From the NCBI GenBank assembly GCA_031283145.1, contig JAITCJ010000071.1, positions 1 through 5,188 of the forward strand: a DNA stretch of 5,188 nucleotides. The letters run 5' to 3'. This stretch comes from Holophagales bacterium. GTDB taxonomy: Bacteria > Acidobacteriota > Holophagae > Holophagales > Holophagaceae. The position numbers were made by a program, and so were the translations under genes. Under the pieces are notes generated by a model, which did not search any database, was not told where the DNA came from, and saw only the letters and a list, made by a program, of their open reading frames with translations. Of the stretch, positions 1 through 5,188 are shown piece by piece (the first letter of the stretch is position 1; the number at the start of each line of letters is the position of its first letter).

Positions 1-207
1 CCATTTGGTGGCGATTGCGTTGGCTCTTTCATCAGAAACGTCCAATCGCAGTTTTATCTGATCCAGTCTGGCTTCTTTTAGGCATTTCAGATAATTTTCT
101 ATTCTTTGGGATTCTGATAATTTTCTCTCACGGTCCTGGGCAAATGAAAGTCCGCCCGTCAGAATTAAAGCAAATAAAAGACAAGAGCTAAACGATTGTT
201 TAATCAT
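1..207 (-). CDS. Small exported protein, possibly Spy/CpxP/CnrX-like periplasmic sensor (3' part missing)
   Basis: Reading leftward from an ATG at 207-205, an open frame of 69 codons runs off the left edge. The N-terminus is a clear signal peptide: a Lys near the start, a hydrophobic core at about residues 8-22, and a likely cleavage after Ala23 (SFA|QD). The mature part is charged and helical, with a single Cys42 and a segment ending LRLDVSDERANAIATKW. That segment resembles the 'L-x-L-S/T-x-E/D-Q/R-A' helix of Spy/CpxP and CnrX-type periplasmic proteins, but the LTxxQ motif is not exact and the rest is missing, so the family is an inference. The gene follows the anti-sigma gene directly. 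The ATG lies 5 bases past that gene's stop, and an in-frame GTG at 216-214 would overlap the stop as GTGA and is an alternative start. Its position suggests a periplasmic modulator or target of the sigma/anti-sigma pair. Export is well supported; the function is tentative. Confidence 0.68.
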   Translation of the reverse strand, partial: MIKQSFSSCLLFALILTGGLSFAQDRERKLSESQRIENYLKCLKEARLDQIKLRLDVSDERANAIATKW

Positions 208-212
208 GATAA

Positions 213-734
213 TCACCATCCAGGCTCTGTTGGCTGAACGCTTGCCTCAGGCTTTTTAATGTCTTTCATCAGTGCTTGAGTTTCTTCCGGCGTCAGGTTT
301 GGAACTTCCGCGAACAACTCAATGCTGGAAAAAGAAGTAAAGTCATGTAAATAGTCATACATGTCTTTCGGAGGTATCACAGCTTCCAGAACCACTGTGG
401 ATGATTGACTTTGTCTCCCGAACCAGTAAGAGCTGACTGCGGCGATGAACATTATTGAAGCCGCTGAGATAAGCAACGGTAATCTCAACCATAGGTGTGT
501 TGATGGGGTGGGCAGTTTCTGGAATATCCTGCTCGGCAGATGGTCAAAGTATCCGGCAGGGACTATGGGATGGTCAAAATCATCCTGCGCTATCCACATT
601 ACTCGCGCTTCTGAGCACATGCGACATGTGGAAATATGTTTCAGAACGTCCTGCGGGAGATTAAACGGGTCGTATTCAATCGCAGACAAGGCATTTTGAC
701 AGTCAAGAGAAAGTTCTGGATCGTGACGCTTCAT
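213..734 (-). CDS. ZAS-type zinc-binding anti-sigma factor, single membrane span
   Basis: This 173-residue protein probably holds the upstream-encoded ECF sigma factor inactive at the inner membrane. Residues 33-40 carry the zinc anti-sigma signature H-x3-C-x2-C (H33, C37, C40) inside an N-terminal cytoplasmic domain. A linker (PAGYFDHLPSRIFQKL, about 59-74) leads to one hydrophobic segment at about 86-105, flanked by Arg84 and Arg107. The remaining 66 or so residues should be periplasmic and end in a Pro-rich tail. This is the usual order for membrane-bound ZAS proteins. The ATG overlaps the sigma stop as ATGA, and a strong ribosome site (AAGGAAGG, minus strand, 748-741) precedes it, which indicates translational coupling. 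The periplasmic part contains NLTPEETQALMKDI (about 146-159), which recalls Spy-family LTxxQ helices; this may be coincidence. The inducing signal is not visible. The class is well supported; the partner is inferred from adjacency. Confidence 0.88.
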   Translation of the reverse strand: MKRHDPELSLDCQNALSAIEYDPFNLPQDVLKHISTCRMCSEARVMWIAQDDFDHPIVPAGYFDHLPSRIFQKLPTPSTHLWLRLPLLISAASIMFIAAVSSYWFGRQSQSSTVVLEAVIPPKDMYDYLHDFTSFSSIELFAEVPNLTPEETQALMKDIKKPEASVQPTEPGW

Positions 735-1348
735 AATTTACCTTCCTTAACGTGACGAGCAAGGTTTTTGATGGCATGAAATATGTGGGCTTTCACACTG
801 CCGACTGTGGTGTCCATTTCTACGGCTATTTGGTCATATTTGAGATCGTGTTTGAGACGCAGCGCTAATGCTTCCTTTTGGCGTTTGGGCAGTTTTGGGA
901 AAGCTTCCCGCATCAGGCGTCTTGACTCTTGATCCAGATAAGCTGTCATTTGATTATCTTCCGTACGCAACGCGGGATGAGGGGTTGAAAAAGCGATATC
1001 CTCAATGTTTTCATAATTTATGCGATTTCTATCCAAAAAATTCAGAGACTGTCTCGTGGCGATGGTTATCAGCCAGGTTCTAAAGCTGGACTCGCCTCTA
1101 AAGCCAGGCAATGCGCGATAAACGCGCAAAAATGTCTCTTGCACCACATCATCCGCGTCCTGGTGGTTGCGAAGAATTGAGAAAGCCTTGCCGTACACAT
1201 CTTTTTGAAACAGACCCATCAGCCGTGTAAACGCAATTTGATCGCCTGCCTGGGCGGCTTTTACCCACAGATCAACTTCCGGCGAATGGTACGGAGAATC
1301 TGTTGGGGCGGCTAAAACAATGGGTTTATTTGTCACGGCAACAATCAT
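731..1348 (-). CDS. ECF (sigma-70 family) RNA polymerase sigma factor
   Basis: The product is an extracytoplasmic-function sigma factor that would direct RNA polymerase to a small regulon. Numbered from the ATG at 1348, region 2 covers roughly residues 30-100, with the typical DADDVVQETFLRVYRAL stretch (64-80) and FRGESSFRTWLITIA (83-98). A variable linker follows. Region 4 is at about 153-200 (LPKRQKEALALRL, then the helix-turn-helix DLKYDQIAVEMDTTVGSVKAHI). No sigma region 3 is present, as expected for ECF members, and 205 residues is a normal length. The start is uncertain. The frame stays open up to a GTG at 1399-1397, giving 222 residues, but the extra residues are not family-like. GGAG at 1364-1361 lies 12 bases before the ATG, so neither start has an ideal ribosome site. 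The stop overlaps the anti-sigma ATG. Autoregulation is common in such pairs, but I see no classic GGAAC-type ECF promoter upstream. Confidence 0.92.
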   Translation of the reverse strand: MIVAVTNKPIVLAAPTDSPYHSPEVDLWVKAAQAGDQIAFTRLMGLFQKDVYGKAFSILRNHQDADDVVQETFLRVYRALPGFRGESSFRTWLITIATRQSLNFLDRNRINYENIEDIAFSTPHPALRTEDNQMTAYLDQESRRLMREAFPKLPKRQKEALALRLKHDLKYDQIAVEMDTTVGSVKAHIFHAIKNLARHVKEGKL

Positions 1349-1434
1349 GATGGCGCGAGGCTCCAATTTAGTCAAGCGGGAACATGAATTTATTCCCACA
1401 TATTCACTAGACCCCAGGTATGTCTGTGATGTTT

Positions 1435-1442
1435 AATATAAT
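1435..1442. promoter_or_regulatory. Possible overlapping divergent -10 elements between sigma and hpt genes
   Basis: The sequence AATATAAT contains a perfect rightward TATAAT (1437-1442), placed 20 bases before the preferred hpt start at 1462. Read leftward, 1440-1435 gives TATATT, preceded at a 17-base spacing by ATGAAA, a 4/6 match to TTGACA. The rightward hexamer has no convincing -35 element at 16-18 bases spacing. The two genes are divergent and need promoters somewhere in 1349-1461, so this AT-rich spot is the best candidate. Housekeeping-type hexamers occur often by chance, so confidence is low. Confidence 0.33.
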
Positions 1443-1461
1443 TTGTAGTAAGAGTTTTTTC

Positions 1462-1995
1462 ATGACCATGATTCGGCAAAATATTCAACCAATGGTTTCT
1501 GAGGAAGAAATCTGCCGGAGGGTGAAAGAACTGGGCCGTGTGATTGAGTCCGATTACTTCGGGAAAGACTTGGTTGTTGTTGGGCTGTTAAAGGGTGCAT
1601 ATCCCTTTTTCGCTGATTTGACCAGGGCTATTGATTTGGATTTCCAAGTGTGTTTCATGAGGGCCTCCAGCTATGGCCTCGACTTAGAAAGTAGCGGGGA
1701 AGTTAAAATCTCGCAAGATATTGACATCTCAATAAGCGGTAAAGATGTTTTAATTGTTGAAGACATAATAGATACGGGCCGAACCTTGATAAGTGTTTTA
1801 GATTACCTGAAAGCTCAATCGCCCGCCCGCATTCGCATTTGCGCCCTGCTTGATAAGCCCAGTCGACGCGTGCATGATGTTCCGGTAGATTATGTGGGTT
1901 TTTCCATAAAAGATTTATTTGTTGTCGGCTATGGGCTGGACGCAAAAGAAATGTACAGAAACCTGCCTTACATAGGTATATATAATTCTGTATGA
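1462..1995 (+). CDS. hpt: Hypoxanthine phosphoribosyltransferase
   Basis: This cytoplasmic purine-salvage enzyme transfers phosphoribose from PRPP to hypoxanthine (and usually guanine), giving IMP or GMP. Numbered from the ATG at 1462 (177 residues, a normal bacterial length), the family motifs appear in order. These are the LKG loop at 43-45; the mobile-loop SSYG at 69-72; the PRPP-binding VLIVEDIIDTGRT at 96-108, with acidic pair E100/D101 and probable catalytic base D104; the purine-contacting Lys in DKP (K132); VGFSIKDLFVVGYGLD at 145-160; and the C-terminal Arg166 in YRNLP. The frame is open to an earlier ATG at 1420. I prefer 1462 because the family starts close to IRQNIQPMVSEEEI, AAGAG lies 7 bases before it, and the longer form would put the candidate TATAAT inside the gene. 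ATG at 1468 is also possible. The stop overlaps lptE (ATGA). The identification is firm. Confidence 0.95.
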   Translation: MTMIRQNIQPMVSEEEICRRVKELGRVIESDYFGKDLVVVGLLKGAYPFFADLTRAIDLDFQVCFMRASSYGLDLESSGEVKISQDIDISISGKDVLIVEDIIDTGRTLISVLDYLKAQSPARIRICALLDKPSRRVHDVPVDYVGFSIKDLFVVGYGLDAKEMYRNLPYIGIYNSV

Positions 1996-2534
1996 GACAA
2001 ACTTTTTTCGCGCTTTTTCTGTGTTGTTTGGCGGGATGCGGATACCACCGCCTTGACCGCGCTGAGAATACAGTTCCATGGATTGTTCGCGGTGAAACTA
2101 TCAGGTTGGACAAAATTTACAACAACACCAAGCGTGGCGGGTTAGAAGATATATTCAGAAAAGCGATTGAGAGTCGCATTATAACTTCGTCTCCATGGAA
2201 ACTGAATGTCGGAGAGGCCGAGTCACGCTGGATTCTTAAAGTAACAATTGAGTTTTATGAAGTGCGCATGTTGGGGTTGAATTTAAATTCAATGCAAGGT
2301 GGTTCCGCCAGTACCTCTAATCGGATCGAAATCTTCATTTTGGTCGGCTTGCAGATTTTAGATGGTAAAACCGGAACATTGGTTGTAGATATACCGAAAT
2401 TGACGTTCAGAAATCATTACATGATTGATCAAAACCTTGCCGCCTCTGAAAACAAGGAGGTTCAAATTATTAATAGGCTGGCCGATGATTTTGCGGAGAG
2501 TTTTTTGACCCAGTTGCTTGTAAGGCACGATTGA
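1992..2534 (+). CDS. lptE: LptE-like LPS-assembly lipoprotein
   Basis: The product is a 180-residue predicted lipoprotein of the LptE/RlpB type. In known members LptE plugs the LptD barrel in the outer membrane and helps deliver lipopolysaccharide to the surface. The sequence shows a short signal peptide ending in the lipobox LAGC (13-16), so Cys16 would be the lipidated first mature residue. It is followed by GYH, the characteristic 'CGYH' start of mature LptE. Gly17 at position +2 fits export to the outer membrane rather than inner-membrane retention. The remainder alternates beta-like stretches (for example SRWILKVTIEFYEVRM and RIEIFILVGLQIL) and a C-terminal helix (IINRLADDFAESFLTQLL), matching the small alpha/beta LptE fold. 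Sequence conservation in this family is weak, so the call rests on the lipobox, the length and the neighbouring holA, a pairing known from other diderms. The ATG overlaps the hpt stop; no strong ribosome site is seen, consistent with coupling. Confidence 0.82.
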   Translation: MRQTFFALFLCCLAGCGYHRLDRAENTVPWIVRGETIRLDKIYNNTKRGGLEDIFRKAIESRIITSSPWKLNVGEAESRWILKVTIEFYEVRMLGLNLNSMQGGSASTSNRIEIFILVGLQILDGKTGTLVVDIPKLTFRNHYMIDQNLAASENKEVQIINRLADDFAESFLTQLLVRHD

Positions 2535-3562
2535 TGGATATTTCAGAGCGATTTCTTGATGCCGGGTACGCCCTCCTTCACGGAGATGATACGGAAGGAC
2601 GTATGCAGGCGGTTTCCGCATGGAAAGCCCGCCATGTTGACCCCGACTTGGAAGACTTTTCCCTCACAACTTGCCAGGAGGGCTGCCATTGGGCAGCAGT
2701 TCAAGGCGCTCTGATGGAGTTGGCTCCCTTTGGGGCAAATCGGGTTGTTGTTGTCCCACAGGCCGACAATCTTCTTGAGCGGGCAAAAGAGCTTCCGCCC
2801 GCTGTTAAAAGCCTACTTACCAACCCAATGGAGGGTACTTATCTCTTGTTGGTGGCCAGAGGCGTGATCTCTGCGGCGCCAGGCAAAATTCTGAGCACGA
2901 AGCCCTTTAGCGATTGGAATAAAGAGGGCAGGGTATTCAAGGTTGGCGCTTTGGATAATAAAGCCGCGATTGCCTTTCTGGAATCAAAAGCAAAGGAGTT
3001 TCGCTTGATTTTGGACACAGGGGTCGCCCAGAGCCTTGCGGAGCGGTTGGGGGGAAGTCCCGGGATTTTGACAAGGGCGCTGGAAGTTTTAGAATTGATT
3101 GCGGAAGATCATCAAGTAACACATGAAATGTTAGATCAATCTACATTTAGATTAGGGGAGCAGAACGCTTTTTCGTGGAGTCAGGCTTGGCAAAAAGGAC
3201 AGATTGGCGAAGCGTTAAAAAATTTGAGGATTGCCATTGAGGATGAACCCGATGGCGCGCCGCTGATGCTTCTTGGTCAGGCTCGCAGAGAGGTGGAACG
3301 CCTTTGCCGCTTGCGCGAAGCGGCGCGGCAAGGTGTTTCAGCGTCAGATTTAGCTTCCATCCTTGGACTGACGCCAAAACAAATCTTTCTGTTAGATGGG
3401 TATAAACGAGTCCTTGATCGAATCCAGGCAGAAGGTCTTAAAAAATTAGTAACTCTGTTGGCGGACACAGATTCGGACATCAAAGGCGGAGTCCTCAGCC
3501 GAAGCCCTACGCCATTGATCAATCTAACAGTCAGTCTTTGCAGAGCTTGGGGCGGAAAATAG
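2534..3562 (+). CDS. holA: DNA polymerase III delta subunit (clamp loader)
   Basis: HolA is the clamp-loader subunit that opens the beta sliding clamp during chromosome replication. The 342-residue product has the usual length. The N-terminal domain begins ALLHGDDTEGR (13-23), like the family 'L-x-GeD' start, and contains PFGANRVVVVPQADNL (65-80), which matches the conserved 'PfF-x-x-R-l-V-v-v' segment, then TYLLLVARG (102-110). It has no P-loop ATPase motif, as expected for delta. The middle domain includes LAERLGGSPGILTRALEVLELI (168-189). The C-terminal helical collar has LLGQARREVERLCRLREAARQGVSASDLASILGLTPKQ (246-282) and a late TDSDIKGG (312-319), both typical. The preferred ATG at 2534 overlaps the lptE stop as TGATG and has AAGG 8 bases upstream. 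A TTG at 2531 in the same frame would add one residue. The family is divergent overall, but the C-terminal pattern is convincing. Confidence 0.88.
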   Translation: MDISERFLDAGYALLHGDDTEGRMQAVSAWKARHVDPDLEDFSLTTCQEGCHWAAVQGALMELAPFGANRVVVVPQADNLLERAKELPPAVKSLLTNPMEGTYLLLVARGVISAAPGKILSTKPFSDWNKEGRVFKVGALDNKAAIAFLESKAKEFRLILDTGVAQSLAERLGGSPGILTRALEVLELIAEDHQVTHEMLDQSTFRLGEQNAFSWSQAWQKGQIGEALKNLRIAIEDEPDGAPLMLLGQARREVERLCRLREAARQGVSASDLASILGLTPKQIFLLDGYKRVLDRIQAEGLKKLVTLLADTDSDIKGGVLSRSPTPLINLTVSLCRAWGGK

Positions 3563-3597
3563 AATTGAGGTATTTGACTTAGCCGCAGGGTGACTCC

Positions 3598-4872
3598 ATG
3601 GAAAAAATAAAACTGCTTACTAACTTACGCGGTCTGATTACACCGGATCCCAATCAAACGTGGAAGGTGGATTTCATAGAAGCCCCCACGATTGTTTTGA
3701 GGGATGGCCGAATAGATTGGATTGGACGAAAGACTGACATCCCTTATGAATATGGGGATCCAGAGCCGATAGATGGGAAAGGGATGTGGGCCAGCCCTGG
3801 ATTTGTGGATTCCCACACACATTTGATATTTGGCGGCGACCGCAGTCAGGAGTTCAACCGCCGTCTGCACGGCGTGACATACGCGCAGATTGCCTCTAAA
3901 GGGGGCGGGATCAGAGAAACCGTCAGAGCTACCAGACAAGCGACCGTTTCAGAGTTGGTAACTATTGGTTCAAACAGGCTTCAGAAGATGCGTTCCAAGG
4001 GTGTTTTGCACGTTGAGTGCAAAACAGGTTACGGACTGGAACTGGAAACTGAATCGTGCCTTTTGCGCGCCTATTCCGAGCTTCTTAAACGCGGTTGGAG
4101 TTTGGACGTAACTATAATGCCAGCCCACGACATTCCTGTGGAATATGCCGGAGCGCCGGACAAATATATCAAGGTAGTCAGCGAAGAATGGCAGCCGGAG
4201 CTTATCAGGCGTCACCCAGACGTGGCTTCTTTCTGTGACGTCTTTGTAGAAAAAGGCGTTTTTACGCCTGAGCATGGGAGGCAAGTATTGGAGTCAGGCC
4301 GCAAATTGGGGTTAAAGCCGAGAATCCACGCGGATGAATTTGCGCATACAGGCGGAGCGGAATTGGCCGCTGAACTGGGCGCGGCCAGCGCGGATCACTT
4401 GATGTTCTGTTCCGATCAAGGCATGGTCGCTATGGCAAAGGCAGGCGTTATACCTACTTTGCTCCCCGCGACAACGCTTTTCCTTGGGATGCGCGACTTT
4501 GCGCCGGCAAGGCGCATGATTGAAACCGGATGCAAAGTAGCCCTTGCGTCTGATTTCAACCCAGGCAGTTGCGCCTGTATAGACCCATTGCTGATTTTAC
4601 GTCTTGGCTGTTTGCAGCTCAGAATGACCTTTGAAGAAGCTTTCGCGGCGATGACGCTGCATCCGGCGTTAAGCCTATCGCGTCCGGATTTGGGGCATTT
4701 GTACCCCGGGGCAAGAGCCGACTTGCTATTGTGGGACGTAAAACACCCGTTGGAATTAGTCTATTGGATGGGTGAAGCCTACAGGCCGGAAATCATATAT
4801 AGCCAATCAACTTTAAAATCATCCTGTTTATCCAAGTGGGAGGCACGGAGTGCCAAGGCTGCGCTGCAGTAA
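3598..4872 (+). CDS. hutI: Imidazolonepropionase, with an unusual repeat-encoded C-terminus
   Basis: This amidohydrolase-fold metalloenzyme hydrolyses 4-imidazolone-5-propionate to N-formimino-L-glutamate, the third step of histidine degradation. The 424-residue protein carries the expected sites. Metal ligands are H73 and H75 (SHTHLIFGGDR), H244 (IHADEF) and D319 (SDFNPG). E247 and H267 (SADHL) are probable catalytic residues. Substrate-side residues include R82, the KTGYGL segment (142-147) and N321. Spacing agrees with the characterised Bacillus subtilis enzyme allowing small offsets. AGGGTGA (3587-3593) is a good ribosome site 4 bases before the ATG. The gene follows holA by 35 bases, so co-transcription is likely. 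No other hut gene is in the window. The C-terminus is odd. The family normally ends near the strand corresponding to residues 390-403, but here residues 403-424 and the TAA lie inside a palindromic element at 4804-4954. The active site is untouched, so the enzyme may still work. Confidence 0.95.
   Translation: MEKIKLLTNLRGLITPDPNQTWKVDFIEAPTIVLRDGRIDWIGRKTDIPYEYGDPEPIDGKGMWASPGFVDSHTHLIFGGDRSQEFNRRLHGVTYAQIASKGGGIRETVRATRQATVSELVTIGSNRLQKMRSKGVLHVECKTGYGLELETESCLLRAYSELLKRGWSLDVTIMPAHDIPVEYAGAPDKYIKVVSEEWQPELIRRHPDVASFCDVFVEKGVFTPEHGRQVLESGRKLGLKPRIHADEFAHTGGAELAAELGAASADHLMFCSDQGMVAMAKAGVIPTLLPATTLFLGMRDFAPARRMIETGCKVALASDFNPGSCACIDPLLILRLGCLQLRMTFEEAFAAMTLHPALSLSRPDLGHLYPGARADLLLWDVKHPLELVYWMGEAYRPEIIYSQSTLKSSCLSKWEARSAKAALQ
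4796..4803. repeat. Left copy of flanking direct repeat TATATAGC
   Basis: TATATAGC here is repeated exactly at 4955-4962, on the other side of the palindromic element. It is a candidate 8-base target-site duplication. The 8-mer is AT-rich, so chance is possible. It encodes part of codons I400 to S402 of hutI. Confidence 0.5.
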
Positions 4873-4954
4873 AGTGAGCCGCCGACAGGCGGTGAGCGGA
4901 ACGGTAGCGCAGACGAAAGGCGCAGTGCAACGTACCGTTTTAAAGTTGTTTCAC
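4804..4954. repeat. Nested palindromic element, MITE-like, overlapping the end of hutI
   Basis: The outer ends are a perfect 11-base inverted repeat, CAACTTTAAAA (4808-4818) and TTTTAAAGTTG (4938-4948), which extends by AA/TT past one mismatch. Inside lie a second inverted pair, CTGCGCT (4859-4865) with AGCGCAG (4906-4912), and a central hairpin, CCGCC (4879-4883) GACA GGCGG (4888-4892). These two inner pairs share one centre at 4885.5. The outer pair is centred at 4878, so the right arm is 15 bases shorter. Two extra hairpins are present: GGCAC-GGA-GTGCC (4842-4854) and AACGGTA/TACCGTT (4900-4906, 4933-4939). TATATAGC flanks both sides. The element is too short to encode a transposase, so it fits a non-autonomous palindromic repeat or MITE. 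No second copy lies in the window, so membership of a repeat family is inferred. It could instead be a structured RNA or a large bidirectional terminator region. Confidence 0.6.
4900..4941 (+). terminator. Possible hutI terminator hairpin
   Basis: AACGGTA (4900-4906) pairs with TACCGTT (4933-4939). GCGC (4907-4910) can continue the stem with GCGC (4920-4923) across an asymmetric bulge at 4924-4932. Only a short TTTT (4938-4941) follows. It lies 28 bases after the hutI stop, inside the palindromic element, and could end hutI transcription, though the bulge and the short T run make it a weak intrinsic terminator. Confidence 0.3.
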
Positions 4955-4962
4955 TATATAGC
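4955..4962. repeat. Right copy of flanking direct repeat TATATAGC
   Basis: This is an exact match to 4796-4803. It begins 6 bases after the right inverted end and is followed directly by 16 A. It supports an insertion model, unless the 8-mer is an intrinsic part of the repeat or a chance match. Confidence 0.5.
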
Positions 4963-4996
4963 AAAAAAAAAAAAAAAACAGGCTGTGTTCTGTTTT
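4963..4996 (-). terminator. Probable intrinsic terminator of the leftward iron-sulfur subunit gene
   Basis: Read leftward, AAAACAG (4996-4990) pairs with CTGTTTT (4981-4975) around an 8-base loop, and the transcript then runs into an uninterrupted U tract encoded by the 16 A at 4963-4978. The stem is AT-rich and weak, but the U tract is very long and the site starts 42 bases after the gene's stop codon. On the rightward strand the same hairpin is followed only by CC, so it should favour leftward transcripts. Confidence 0.58.
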
Positions 4997-5038
4997 CCAA
5001 GTTTATTGGCTGTTATCAGAATTTTATATGGAATTGTT

Positions 5039-5188
5039 TTAAGACGCGCCTGAAGACGCGTGAGGGGGTCTATAGAGTATGCCGGACTTGATGAAGTCTC
5101 TGTTCATTCTGGCAATGTGTTCCAGCTTAACGTTCTTCGGGCAGACAGCTTCGCACTCGGCAAAATTTGTGCAGGCACCAAATTGTTC
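5039..5188 (-). CDS. sdhB: Succinate dehydrogenase/fumarate reductase iron-sulfur subunit, C-terminal fragment
   Basis: The last 49 codons and TAA of a leftward gene enter from the right edge. The fragment reads [16 protein letters not shown] and continues to [15 protein letters not shown]. The spacing C-x5-C-x3-C-P is exactly that of SdhB/FrdB. By analogy with E. coli SdhB, the first two Cys bind the [3Fe-4S] cluster and the third completes a [4Fe-4S] cluster. The subunit carries electrons between the flavoprotein and the quinone-binding membrane anchor on the inner face of the membrane. The pattern resembles non-proteobacterial types, but sdh and frd cannot be told apart from this piece. 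After the family-like part comes a short tail, [11 protein letters not shown], encoded in part by a direct repeat of AAGACGCG (5041-5048 and 5053-5060, plus strand). The gene converges on hutI, with 166 bases between the stops. Its frame runs without interruption to the window edge. Confidence 0.9.
   Translation of the reverse strand, partial: EQFGACTNFAECEAVCPKNVKLEHIARMNRDFIKSGILYRPPHASSGAS

Noticed and set aside
445..1083. Rightward open frames at 445-699 and 868-1083
   Set aside because: They lie opposite the anti-sigma and sigma genes, which have clear family motifs. Their products show no recognisable features.
1420..1461. Extra N-terminal 14 residues of Hpt (MSVMFNIICSKSFF)
   Set aside because: They are not family-like, they contain the AT-rich promoter candidate, and the ATG at 1420 lacks a good ribosome site. 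The ATG at 1462 fits better.
1981..1986. TATAAT just before lptE as a promoter
   Set aside because: It lies inside the hpt coding end and only 5 bases before the lptE ATG, so it would give a leaderless transcript. No -35 was found, and translational coupling with hpt explains lptE expression better.
4796..4962. CRISPR array or toxin-antitoxin locus near the repeats
   Set aside because: The repeats are inverted pairs and a single flanking direct repeat, not regularly spaced direct repeats. No cas, toxin or antitoxin gene is present in the window.
4850..5053. Rightward open frame of 67 codons across the palindrome and the A run
   Set aside because: It overlaps the end of hutI, translates the palindrome and the poly-A (a Lys run), has no convincing ribosome site, and runs antisense into the end of the iron-sulfur subunit gene. 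It is most likely read-through of non-coding repeat.

Overview
The window looks like a chromosomal stretch from a Gram-negative-type (diderm) bacterium. The evidence is an LptE-like outer-membrane lipoprotein with a lipobox, a zinc-binding anti-sigma factor with one membrane segment, and a secreted Spy/CpxP/CnrX-like protein. Base composition is moderate by eye. I cannot name the phylum with confidence. No phage, plasmid or transposase gene is visible, and most genes are ordinary housekeeping ones.

Layout. Bases 1-1348 hold a leftward three-gene unit, read from right to left: an ECF sigma factor (731-1348), its ZAS-type anti-sigma factor (213-734), and the start of a small exported protein (207 down to the left edge, incomplete). 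The first two genes overlap by 4 bases (ATGA), and the third begins within 6 bases of the second gene's stop, so the three are probably made together. A short divergent region (about 1349-1461) separates this unit from a rightward cluster: hpt (1462-1995), lptE (1992-2534), holA (2534-3562) and hutI (3598-4872). The joints hpt/lptE (ATGA) and lptE/holA (TGATG) overlap, and hutI follows after 35 bases with its own ribosome binding site. At the right edge is the C-terminal end of a leftward succinate dehydrogenase/fumarate reductase iron-sulfur subunit (5039-5188), convergent with hutI.

How the genes work together. The leftward unit reads as an envelope-stress or metal-responsive regulatory module: a membrane-bound anti-sigma holds an ECF sigma, and a periplasmic protein may tune it. 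The rightward cluster combines purine salvage (Hpt), LPS transport to the outer membrane (LptE), the clamp-loader delta subunit (HolA) and the third step of histidine degradation (HutI). The lptE-holA pairing is known from other diderms. The four functions have no obvious shared pathway.

The most unusual part is the 3' end of hutI. An imperfect, nested palindrome of about 150 bases (4804-4954) has 11-base perfect inverted ends and a copy of the 8-mer TATATAGC on each side. It looks like a small non-autonomous (MITE-like) or palindromic repeat, and it encodes the last 22 residues and the stop codon of HutI. A run of 16 A follows, which on the other strand is the U-tract of a probable terminator for the iron-sulfur subunit gene.
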